Assembly: GCA_030062745.1 (NCBI GenBank)
Contig: CP099842.1
Location: 8,749,838 to 8,813,837, forward strand
Direction: 5' to 3'
Length of the DNA: 64,000 bases
Source of the DNA: Capitulum mitella
Taxonomy: Eukaryota > Arthropoda > Thecostraca > Pollicipedomorpha > Pollicipedidae
Shown here: positions 1 to 11,400 of the stretch, in pieces
Position numbering within the stretch: position 1 is the first letter of the stretch
How the letters are laid out: each line of letters opens with the position of its first letter
Program-made: the position numbers and the translations under genes
Notes under the pieces: model-generated
Told to the model about the DNA's origin: nothing
What the model saw: only the letters and a program-made list of their open reading frames with translations
Database searches by the model: none

Positions 1-429
1 CGATAAACAACACCAGGTTTATCCTCTTCTGGCATGATGTCCTTGGGGTGGAGAATCATTGTCTGATGGTATTTTGTGATTTAAAGTACGTCTTGCAGGG
101 GTGTCGATTTGTTTTCTTTTGAGAGGGTCCTGGCCCACCCAATGTTGATTTGGCCATCCAAAGTTGGAAAGGAAAATGGAACAATAATAACGAAAAGAAC
201 GGCCGCGATAGATAAGAAATAGGCGGAAGGTAAATAATTAAGTCTAAAGCGATGTATCTATCCTTCTATCTCTCGAATATATATATATATATATATATAT
301 AGAGGAAATGCATTTTTTTGAATATATATATATGCATATATATACATACATATATTCAAAAAATACATTTATATATATATCTATATATATAGGGGAAATG
401 CAATTTTTATTTTATAAATAGTAACCAAA
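1..429. repeat. AT microsatellites at left edge, no gene
   Basis: No coding signal is seen. Two TA-dinucleotide tracts (about 275-301 and 321-392) flank copies of a short motif (AGAGGAAATGCA / AGGGGAAATGCA), so this is a small compound microsatellite. It lies next to the C-terminal remnant of the Penelope-like element. Confidence 0.8.
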
Positions 430-2006
430 AGCTTACAAATTTTTGTTGGTCAAAATAAAGTGGGCCAATTCCGTTGAGAAACCCACATTTGGGGGAAGGT
501 CATTATGTCGGGCCCTCGGCTCGGCCCCCCTCCAACATTTTACAGAAATCGACGCCTCTGACGTCTTGGTCTTGAATTTGCTTTTGATTCTGTCCATGGC
601 CTGGGCCACACCTTCAGCATAAGGCAGGACCATAACTTTTTGCATTGAATTTGCTTTTGATTCTCTCCATGGCCTGGGCCACACCTTCAGCATAAGGCAG
701 GACCATAACTTTTTACCTTCGAGGGTTCTCCGCGCCAGAAGGTGAGGTTGGCTGAAGCTGCCTAGGTATTGTGCCGTAGCTCTCCTGGACTGTTCATCTC
801 CTTGGTGACCGCAGAAAATGGGTAGCCATTCTTGTCCAGCATGACACTGATGTTATCTGGTTCAGCTCTGCACGTGCCCACCTAATCACATATAGCGGTA
901 GCTCGTGTGAGAGTGTGGATCACGGTGCTTTTCTGGACGGCTGTGTGGTGACTATTACAGTTTAGGTGTTGTCCGGAGACTGTGGGTTTGTAGTACACGT
1001 CTGTTCCGGTATGCCCATTTTTGGTTCTTATCAGAGTCATGTCTCTGAAAGGCGACTTGCCGTTTACTTCGGTCTCAACAGTGAACGTGATGGACGAATT
1101 CAGGCTGTTTAAATGTTCCAGAAATGGCTGGACATCGGCTGGTTTCATGACAGTCAGCACATCATCAACGCATCGGTGCCGAGTACATGGCACACAAGGA
1201 GCTGTGTCCATTGTACGATCCAGATCCTCCATGAAGATGTTGGCCACAGCAGGAGCTACTGGAGAACCCATAGCAGCACCGAACGTCTGCTAGTATATTT
1301 TGCCTCGGAGGGTGAAAAATGCCGTAGTCAGCACCACAGCGCTAGCTCCAGGGTATCGATGATTTCATCTGGGGTCATTTCAGTCCTTTTTGCCAGTGAC
1401 TCGTCCTCCTCCAGCAGGTGTTTGACCAACACGATGTCTTCTGCTGTTGGGACACTGGTGAAGAGGGTGCTGATGTCGAATGATACGAAAATACACTGAA
1501 GAGGCAGCTGGGCTTGTCGGAGAGTGCACGCCAAGTATTTAGATTGCCAGACATGTCGGTGGGACTGACCGATGAGAGGTGCGAGCAGTTTCGAGATCTG
1601 TTTTATCTGTAGGGCTGATCGCCTGATGGCTGATACGATGGGCCGCAGTAATGTGTTTTCTTTATGGATCCTCGGAAGGCCGTAAAATCTGGACAAGGTC
1701 GACAAACCTTTTGAGCTGGGATGAAGCGACCAGTACCAGTACTGGTACCAGTACCAGCACTGGTACAGTGTACTGTACAGTGATTTGTTTTTTTTCTATG
1801 AGTCTTCGGAAGGCCATAAAAGCTGGGCAAGATCGACAAACCGTTTGAGCCAGGACAGAGTGATCAATACTGTCACTAATACTGGTATCAGCAGAGTACC
1901 AGCACTGGTACTGGACTGACTGTTCTGTGCCCTTGTACCACCTGAAGACGCAAGCCGAGATGGGTTTGATACTGGCCGTGAATAAGCCGTAACCTAGTCG
2001 CTTCAC
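430..2006 (-). mobile_element. Decayed Penelope-like retroelement, reverse transcriptase core
   Basis: The minus strand carries broken pieces of a Penelope-like element (PLE) reverse transcriptase. In protein order: an N-terminal block with FYGLPRIHK then LLRPIVSAIRRS (about 1705-1620), a block with VSFDISTLFTSVP (about 1480), the GSPVAPAVANIFME block (about 1268-1225), and the catalytic region, where the usual YVDD reads CVDD (about 1170-1160). The NSHH motif follows near 960, and a C-terminal LPYAEGVAQAM-like motif near 620-600. Frameshifts and stops separate the blocks. Two segments are locally duplicated: the FYGLPKxHK segment (1661-1716 and 1797-1852) and about 62 bp near 599-710. No GIY-YIG endonuclease domain is visible. 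PLEs are widespread in arthropods, and this copy cannot be functional. Confidence 0.85.
1720..1915. repeat. Short palindromic CAGTACTGGTAC cluster inside the PLE relic
   Basis: Two clusters of overlapping palindromes built from CCAGTA/TACTGG (1728-1785 and 1880-1912) flank the second copy of the duplicated RT segment. They may have grown by slippage or fold-back repair. They carry no coding meaning. Confidence 0.6.
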
Positions 2007-2289
2007 GATTCCATTAAACGTCTAACGATTAGTTCACTTTTTTAGCCACTGCAGCGCCATCTTCGTAACGAAGATGGAGTGATAGTTCACAGCTGCTTCA
2101 TGTCAACAATTGAACGCAAGTAGCTTAATAGCAACTAGAACGCAAGTACCTGTAGGCATGTCGCAAAAAAATGCGATTTTCGCTTTATGCTTCCCTATTT
2201 CGAGTGGAACAATAACATTGCACGTTATCTCTCAGGGTCATATAGTTCATGGACATACCAAGTAACCGTGTTTCTCTACAGTCAACAAA

Positions 2290-3335
2290 GGCCGTATATT
2301 CCCTTTAAATACCACCAGGCTAGAACGCCAATGATCCAGCGTAACTTGAACTGACCATGTGGGGCGAATGAACATTCAGCTGTCTTCTTTTGGTTTATTT
2401 TGTGCTCTCTTGAAGATCAATAACAATGCAAAAAAGTCAAGGAGTTGCCCTTTTCCCTTTCCTTTCGGACTGAAACTCCCTGGGTTCCACAACCGTGATC
2501 AAATTGGTGTTTCGTACCTGACCTGACATGGGGTCATGACCTAACTTGAAGCACGCCTGGGTTTTATTCTAGCTCTGTCATGACTCATGAAATAGACCAG
2601 AGAGACAAAACCTGGATTTGGATCCAGCTTCTGCCACAGTGACTTCCCACGACCGCACGTCAACTAAGGCCATTTTACAACATGGAAACGTCTTGGTGCA
2701 ATTTTGGACTGCAAAATTAGCTTCATTGCCCATTTTTACCCCAGGTATTATGAAAACGGGGCTAGGGCTCCTCTTTCCTAGTTTACCCGAAATGTGACTT
2801 CACCTGATTTCATGACCCTTCAAGTGGTTGAACACTATTTGCCGCGTTTAGTGACTTCCTGGGCCCGGGAATGCATTTGAACTTCTGTCACGGTGACCTC
2901 GAATGGCCTGAAGTGACCTAAGGTCAACACCATTTGCCGTGTTTAGTTACTTTCATGGCCCGAGAATGCATTTCAGGCACCAACAGGCCAAATTAACGGC
3001 TCAAAAGCGTTAGAAATAATAGGATTAGGGAGGAAATTGAGTTAACCTCAGGTCATTAACCTTGATCTTGACAACAGCAGAATTCTTAAGAATGTCCTCG
3101 ACTATTGTCCCTGACAGTTTTAGTTCCATCGGTCGCATGGCGTGGCTGTAGAAGATTTTGAAAAAAATCGGTGGTTGACTTCTTTTACGTGGTCTTAGTC
3201 AGTGACCTGACACGACCGGAAGTTTAAGATTTCATAAGACATGCACAAATGACGTAAGAAAATGTTCTGAAAATTTCAGCGAGCTGCGTGCGCTGGATTT
3301 TTGCTGTCATCAAAAATCCTTAAGCGGGAGTCCAA
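2290..3335. repeat. Dispersed repeat family R1, copy A
   Basis: Non-coding sequence that aligns by eye, block by block, with 20.76-21.34 kb, 25.38-26.03 kb and 34.8-36.75 kb. Shared landmarks are the 'caataacaatgcaaa' block, 'atgactcatgaaata', 'gtgcaattttggactgc', 'aatgcatttcaggcacc' and a terminal 'gacctgacctga' style of sequence rich in GGTCA/TGACC. There is no ORF of substance. Copy A keeps many CG dinucleotides. Its ends are not sharply defined; the outer boundaries are clearest in the copy at 20279-26066. Confidence 0.75.
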
Positions 3336-4029
3336 ACGCCCCTCACGTTGGGTGCGGTTTAAACACGCCATAGAAATTGGTATCATTCACTGAAAGGATG
3401 TCGTTTGATGTCAGAGTCGGGTTTTGAAGTGGGATGTACAGTTAAGCAGCAAACATTACTAAAAAGTGCCCAAGTGTAAGCATGTTCGATGTCCCGTGAT
3501 TTCACTCTTTACACGGTCGAACACGAAACTGTTCTAAGCTTTTCTGAACATTCTAGCGCTGAAAGCTAGAACTCCATTCCGTTCATGTTCCGTCTTTTTG
3601 CGTCTTACGCCGAGGACAGATGGTTTCTACCCCCATAAAACATTAAAATAATGACCGCGTATATGTGAAATGTACGGGCACTCTATCTTCTGTTTTGTTT
3701 CTTGTGTCTTGTCCTCGGAAAGTGTTGCCCGGCTTTCGGTCTTGCATGCCAATACCAGGAAGAAAGCAGCTGTGAGCTAATCGCACCTTACGCGGACTTT
3801 CCGTTCGCGGATCTTCTTCCAACGGTCTTTTCTTTACTTGGAAACATATCAGCGGATTGACGAGCTCTTGGGTGAAAGCCATCCAGCTGAAAAAAAAAAA
3901 CTGTACCCATCACCGTCAACGGTGGCGCTCGAGCGAGAAAGAAACATTTGCTGCCCAGTTGTGGTGCCAGAATCCGTTGCGGTCCACGTCGGGCGTTCTC
4001 AGTCACCATAGGACACCAGTCTTCGTGAC
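3336..4029. other. No gene seen
   Basis: I see no coding exon, RNA gene or clear repeat here, only an A-run near 3890-3900. Confidence 0.5.
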
Positions 4030-4680
4030 ATGAACCACTGTCACGTCGCGGCCACGGCCAGGGATGCTATCTCAGAGCACCATCTCCCTTGGCATCACAC
4101 CGCACTGGGTTGTCTCCGGGCTCCTCTGCAGCCCGGGCCCGGTCTCACCCCACGGTGGGCGGTCGGCCGGTCCGCCCCGGCGCCAGTCCGTCGCCGTGTT
4201 TCCGCCGTCCGTCGGCGTGTTTCCCCCGCGCGTCGCGTTCGACGGCTCAGCGGCGCCGCTGCCAGCGCGGCGGGCCGGCCGTCGAAGGTCGCGCCGGCGG
4301 CGGTGTCTCGCCGGGAGCTATTTCTGCGGGCGGCCGCGATCGGCGCGGCCGGCCTGTATTTGGCGGAAGGTCAGCCGCCAGTCGAACATGACGCCGTCTG
4401 GCGGCCGTCCACCATCCCAGCTATCCGGACCACAATAAAAATAAACGCGCCGCCGCTGGCAGCCGGTGGAATTCGCTCGGACCGACCCATTATTGACAAA
4501 CGTCAGAGCCGCCGGCCGGGCCGGCCAGGGGTCGGCCTGCCGGCGACGATGGATGGCCCGCCGGCCCGTCTCCTGTCACAGTCAGCCTCAGCGTCGCTCC
4601 CCCGCACAGTTAATACGTGCTCGTCGCCAGCAACCTGCACTAGGAGTTCAGCCGGACACCATTCGCACTGATCACCTTTT
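4030..4680. other. GC-rich island without a convincing gene
   Basis: This stretch is very GC- and CpG-rich, with repeated CCGGC/GCCGG words, and is open in several frames on both strands, as expected for GC-rich DNA with few stops. The possible translations are low-complexity (Arg, Pro, Ala, Ser) with no recognisable domain. Similar islands recur in introns at 26.45-26.75, 29.3-30.1, 54.1-54.75, 58.1-60.1 and 61.8-62.9 kb. It could be a promoter for a gene outside the window, but nothing supports a transcript. Confidence 0.5.
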
Positions 4681-4768
4681 TTCTCGGTTGGCTTTGTTCG
4701 TTGTTCTCTGGTTTGCTGGTCGCCGAGGTCGGGGCTGTGCATCAGTTAGGACAAAAAACATTTCTAAA

Positions 4769-4774
4769 TTTATT
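4769..4774 (-). terminator. Candidate polyadenylation signal for the spectrin-repeat gene
   Basis: Minus-strand AATAAA about 0.72 kb after the predicted TGA at 5491-5493. It is the only canonical hexamer I noticed in the downstream stretch, so a 3' UTR of roughly 0.7-0.75 kb is plausible. Confidence 0.45.
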
Positions 4775-5490
4775 GAAAAAGACCTCATCGCAGAGACAGG
4801 GTAAAGCAGCCTTTAGGGCAAGAGAAGGGAAGCAACCAAGAAAAAAGGCAGTGAAAAAATGAAAAGAAAACAAAAAACAGTAGAAAGGAAATGACAACAG
4901 GTCTACGAAAAGTTCCCCAAACAAGTCTCTGAGCAGGTGGAACAAAGAATGGTATATCACTCCTGGCAGTTGCCCCTAAGGCAAACTACGTAAATAGCTT
5001 TTACACGTAGGATAGAACATGTCAGGAAGAGATTCGTTATAAAGGCGGGGTCAGGTAAGTTCACACGAAGCGCTTCTCTTCCCCTCCCTCGACGCCAGTG
5101 TAATGAGCAGAACAGCTGCGTTTCTCTGCGATTTGACTGACCTTTCGTGGCCGTATCGCACACGGAGACCAGCGTGTCCCAACTGCATCAAAATTTCAAC
5201 TGGTATCGAATACAGCACTCCGATGAACTGAGTACCCTCGCCACGTTCAATTTGGTGGCGAAATAGGGCCTGGCACATCGTTGATGCCAAAACCCCTCGC
5301 AGAACTCCTTCGATCTCACCTCTACAAATTTTGTCATGTCAAACTGACGCCACATCAGCAGCACTTCCCTGAACCAAACGCATTCCGCGGACACCTGAGC
5401 GGCGCTCTTCGGCCTCGATTCCACCACTTCGCTGTGATCGCGAACACCGTGTCGCGATTTCGCCTGCCACTCCGCGGTCGCGTCACTGAC

Positions 5491-8400
5491 TCAGAGCTCT
5501 TCGACCAGCTTCTGCTTGGCGGCGAAGAACACCTTGAGCTTGTTGAGCGTGGCGTCCACGGTGTCCTGGTTCGGCGTGTCGCCTGTTTTCTCAGCCGCAG
5601 CCACCCAGCCCTGAACCTCAGTCACCTGTCGACACGCAACAATCGATGGTGAGAACGCCTGTGCACACGCCAGATGAAGGCTCTCTGCAAAATAGCCGTC
5701 CCTTGAACCTGGGAAAAGAGCATGAAGCTGCTTTGCTGCGCGATGTAAGCGGACCTATGCTGTGAGAGTAAGCACACGTTCTTAATCTCCCACCTTGTGG
5801 AAAGAGATCAAGAAATATAAAACTGCTCTTCCGTAGGGTGTAAGCGGATATATGGTACAAGTGATTGCGTTCCATCACTTTTTGTAGAAATTAGCTGAGC
5901 ACAGGTGTGACGCTGCCCTGCCGTGGGCTGTTTGCGGTATCTGCGGTGAGAAAAGGTTCAGAAAAGGCCCTTCAGGAAGGTCTGGTCTGCGGTGAGACTT
6001 CGCGTTCCGTCGCTGAGCAGTGAGAGCGTTTGTGTGCGCGCCGCCGTCTCTGTGCGCCAGTTTCGTCGCTGAGCAGTGAAAGTGCAAGCGCGCCGCCGTC
6101 TCTGTGCGCCAGTTTCGTCGTCCCGGTGACAGTGCCAGCCCAGATAGTGGGAGAGAGCGCGCGCCGCTGCCGCTGCCAGGTGCGTCAGCCGGACGGTGGC
6201 CAGCTGGCAGCGTCAGACTCCTCTCCCTCTCGCCGGACCGGGCCCTGAGCTGTCGAGACCGATCGACTCCCGACAGCTCCTGGGGCTTCGGTCTGCCGCC
6301 CAAGGGCTACCGCCCCAACTGGCAACGGGTCGACAGTCTGCGGCGTGCCTGGCAGCAGCAGTTCCCTCAGGTATTAAGGTGTTTGTTCCTTCTTCTGAGG
6401 CGTTTCCATGACTAAACTTAATCTGCGTGAACTTGTGGTGAGAGGCTATCGTCCATTCTTAAAATATACCAAACTAAAAGGCGTGCCAAAATATAATCCA
6501 CATCTCCAAGTGGACCTCAAACAACATTATCATCCCGGCTATGCCTGTACAGAAAAGTGAGTCACTGTTTCCCTCCCCCGCTCTCCCCCCCCCCCTCACA
6601 CACACAAGCCCGTGATGTTCGACTCACCCCTCAAAGCCATGCTCTGAGCCGTTCGCACGTACCGTAGTGTTGAGCTCCTCCCACTGCTGCACCAACTTTT
6701 GGGTCTTCTCCACCCACTCGGTGGAGACCTTCTCAGCCACCTGCCTTCGGTCGCGACACTCGGCGATTTCACGGTCGGCCTTCTCGTGCTGCGTCATCAT
6801 CGTCACCGTGTCGGTCATCTTGTCCAGGTTGCCCAGGCGAGTCTTGATGTCGGTATCGAACTCCTGCCGGCCACGATGAGGGCGGTGCACGGCCATCAAG
6901 TACAGCTAGCTTTTTCCACAGGACGAGGCGGAGACGAAGATTCACACCCAGACTCAGACTCCGACTCCGAATCTGATCCCCCATGAGCTAATCCTGTGAC
7001 CAGGTACAAACACGGACTAAAAGCTAGACGACACGTCATTTTGGGGCGTAATGACATTCAGGAGACAGCAAGAGCATTCAGCTGGATGATCACCGGGTAT
7101 GGCCAGACAGGCCGGCCTCCGCCACTGACCTGTACCGACTTCAGCATCTCCTGCGCTTCGGCCAGACTGGTCGGCTTCTTCTGGCCGGCCTTGATTCTGT
7201 CCTCGACCTCAGCCACCCACGGCTGGAAGGTCTTTAGCTCGGCCTGGGGACGGGCACCGGGTAACCGGCGCGGTGACTGATGACTCACGCACAGAGCCGC
7301 AGGCAGAGCATTGTGTGTTCGCTGACATTACGCATTACGGGAACCACTCGCCGAGACTACGAACCACGCGGAGTGTTCCATCGCTAGTGGTCTAGCCAGC
7401 GTATAAGCTCTGGACATTTACGGCGAGCCTTCCGCGTGTGCTGGCCATTAGTCCAGTTCGCGCACAGTAGAGAGTCTCCCGCACCGGAATGGGACGCCGT
7501 TACTCATACCTGGTAGTCGGCCCAATGGTGCAGATCCTCGGATATCTCTCCGGACACTTCCTTCAGTTTGTTGTTGAGCTCCTCCAGCTTGTGCTTGATC
7601 TGCTCCACTTCCAACAAATGACCCTCGGCCACAGAGTTGGCCTTACCTGAAGCATGGAGTTGACGTCATTGACCGGGTGTTCCTTCTCTTGGTGTGCTCT
7701 CATGAGGTATCACGATGCATCTCACTCCGCTTTGCCTTTTTATAAGCAAAAAACACTGTGTTAATGTGAAGTATGTGCTTTGATCTGTTAAGACATAGAT
7801 CGCTTTCATTGGTAATGTTTTTCATTGTTCATTGTTAGGATGTGAAGGAAAGTTTCCCTAGTCGAGGAAGAAAATGCACGAAACGGAATTTAATACGGCT
7901 AATGCTTGCTTTCCCGAGGTCGAGGCAAATACCACCAACATTCCTAGCCCCTCGCATGACAACTGCCCTAAGATTATATAAAAAATGACAGTGCGCGACG
8001 TAAAATAAAACTATTGGTTTTATGAGCATGTTCTCGAACGACAAACAGAAAAAGCTGAGACCAGCATCCACAAGGCGCCGAGATTTCTGGCTGACAAAAA
8101 GCGTGTGCCAAAAAAGTTGATGAAAGTGGTGGGCCCACCTCCCAGAAGGCGCTCAGACTCCGTGATGAGCTCGGAGAGGATGTTCAGCTGGATCTCCATG
8201 TCCTTCTGCATCTTGACCGTCATCAGCAGCTTCTCGTCCGACTTGTCCTCTCCGGGGAACTTCATCAGCTCGTCCAGCTGCTCCTGGCCCGTCTTCAACC
8301 AGGCCAGCGACGCCTGCTTCTTGTCGACGAACGCCTGACGAAAGACACAACGATTCTCCAGCACATTGTCTCATGTTCGACTCGCGAAACAGTTCCAACA

Positions 8401-11400
8401 GGTGCAGTCACCAAGTGCACGTGGTCTTAGAAAATCTCAGCACCAAACCGAGATACTATGCTACTACATATACAAGACAAATAGCTTCTACATATCACGG
8501 ATGCCATGCTATATATGCTGCAACTCGTTACCAAAGAGATCACCTCCCGAGTTACATCGTATTGCTCATGAAATGGGATCTCGGCAGCGTTTGGGAGACA
8601 TAGGAGCTGATTCCAACATGGACTGAATGCATTAGCGTGGATAATTTCAATGTCGTGCACAAGATGAAGCTGTCAAGCTCAGGATGGCCGCGCATCAGCC
8701 AAATTTACCCTGTGAGACTATCATACGGATCGAAGGCCCTTCTCTCTGACAGTAGTTGATTACCTGCAGATCTGTGGTGTACTTCTTCAGCTTGCTGATG
8801 CGGTCATCCATGTTGGCCAGTACGGCATTACGTTCTTCGAATCCTTTCATCTTAAATCAGAACGCACAAGATGACGTCATCAATACTCCGCGCTTTCAGT
8901 ACCTTAGCAAATGACCTCACAGCTCACAGACTCGAGTTAAGGGACATTGCGCGCAAGTGTATGTTCCTTTCCAGTACCAAGCGATATTGTACCACTGAGA
9001 GAGTGAAAAAATGGTCGAGGTAGTTGATGAAAAATTTCAGGTCTGTCCTGTTCAACAGAAAATGTGTTTCAATGAATCTCCACGCCATTTTAGGATTGAA
9101 AACGGAAGTCTCCAGTGCATAACTCCACGTGATGCCGTTGGCGAGATTCTAAAAATAGGACGAAGGCGACTGGCAAACACTCTCACAATCTTAGTCAGCT
9201 CCTCCTTCTTGTCGGGGGAGCAGATGCCACAGATGATCTCGACGTTGGCCTTCAGTTTGTTGAAACAGGCCTCGTTGGCCTCGCGAGTCTTCCTGGCCAC
9301 CTCGGTGCGCATCTCGAGGTCCTCGGCTCCCTGCTGCGGGTCGAAAATCTTGCGGATGTTTCGCAGTTTCTCGTCGGCCTGATCGAGCAGCGAGACCATC
9401 GCCACCTTGTCCTCTTCGTATTCTTGCCAGGCCTTCTCGTTGTCTGCGCAGGCCGACAGCAGGCGGGTCAGCCAGGCAGCAGGGTGCCCGGCGACCTCCA
9501 CGTACAGGTCAGCACGCGCAAAACGGACAGGACAAGGTGGGAACAGGAACCATTGGAAAGAGACTGGGGTAGTACCGAGTCTAACGCGATGATCGAAAGG
9601 CCACTAACACAGATCAATAAGAAAACTGAACTGCCGCAATCCAATTCTAGCTTAACTGAAAAGACAAACGTGCCACAAACGTCCTTGAGGAACACAGCAG
9701 ATGCTATGCTATTCTTGCATTGTCAAAAGATGACATTTTGATATTATCTTAGCATTTTATTTGTTGAGCAGGAAGGCACTAGTGAATTCAGGAACAGCCA
9801 AAGGTGCAGGAACACCAACACTGCAATTTTACTTACTCTTCAGGATGTCCAACTTCAGCTTCGCCTTCTTCTCGGTGTCCACGAAGAGTTCGTTGAGGCC
9901 CTTGACCTGCTCCTTGAGGAAGTCCGGGCAGTCGGCCTGGCCCTCCAGCTTCTCGCCGCGCTTGATCAGCTGCGCGAACTCGCCGCGCTTCTCCTCGATC
10001 TTGGCGATGTTGGCCTCCTGGTTCTCGATGAAGGTGGTGACCTGCTCCGTGCTGTCCGGGTGGATCTGCGCCCGGCGGATGGCGAGGTGGAGGTCAGGCA
10101 TCCATAGATAGGGACACGGCGTGAAATGCCTTCCGGACGATCCCGCCTAGACGCTGCTCGCGAAAGCTTTCATGGACTCCATCACGGGGGATGAATAATG
10201 TATCAATTGAATACTCTATCATTTATTATCAAGTTATAATTTTCTTACAGTATTATAATGTTTTATTATTATTATCGTTATCATTATTATTTTTATTTTT
10301 ATTATTATTGTCACTAATATTATTATTACTACTATTATCATTTCCCCCCAAATTTGGTGGGAAAGTCGTCTCGTACTACGCAACTTTTCACTCGTATTTG
10401 ACGAAGCTCCACTAAGCTGTATAATGACTGAATTCCGATGGGAAAGGAACTTTGGCAAGCACGTGAGGTTACGCCTTTCATTGTCTCCAAAAGTTGAACA
10501 TCCAAGGCAGAGCCTTTGAAAGTACGCTTGGCGACCGAAAATAACAAATGTTACGAATATGCAAAGGCGGCCAAAAGATACTTGATTTTGTATTTATATT
10601 TGGCAAGCTGTGTACTAGCAATACATGGCGAAAAGTGCGAAAATGAAGAGAAAACCATCTCGTTCGTATAACATACTACATGTGGTATGGCATAGCATAT
10701 CTTACATTCTCAAGGTTACACGCTTGATCGGCATTATATATTCAGTTTAAGGTATGTTCTCATCACCTTCAAAAAAAGATACAAGAACTGTCCTAAGCGT
10801 TTAAGTGAACACCGATAGGAAAATGGGGTAATTAAAATTAGGGATGAAATGCCAATTTCTGCATTCACTGCACCTTTAAAAAATGGAAATCAAAGGCATC
10901 TGAAACCAGGTGCTCATGAAACTACCAAATGAGCGGGAAATTTGAAGTACAGAAATGTTGCCCAATGCGTGAAACTGAGACAATTTATTGCAGCATTGTA
11001 TATGACGTGATACTGCATTGTCATAGTAGGTATGGGTCAGTTCTGAAGGCCAGGGCCAGGACTGCATAACTAAGGAAAACAAAGTTTGCACAAATTATTG
11101 TGGCAGAAACCTATTTCCATAAACAGCGTCACAGGGCAGGGCGCGAATGAAGGTTTCTTGTGAAAAGTTTAAAAATTTCGACAGGTCAACAGATTTGCGA
11201 TTACTAAGCCAGCACAGAATGAGCCTAAACTGAACTGTGGCGACAACAAAACCAATGATCCTTGGAAATGGTCACACAGATTTCACTTACATGGCATGAC
11301 TAAAGTAAATGTAAAACAGACTTGCAATACCGCATATAAGCACGGAAACCATTGTTTAATGTTCGAGAACCAATGTGCAATACAGGCCTAAACACCATGA

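Noticed and set aside
4030-4671. 213-codon plus-strand ORF and two overlapping frames
   Set aside because: Three frames of one strand are open at once in GC-rich sequence and no domain is visible, so it was kept only as a GC island.
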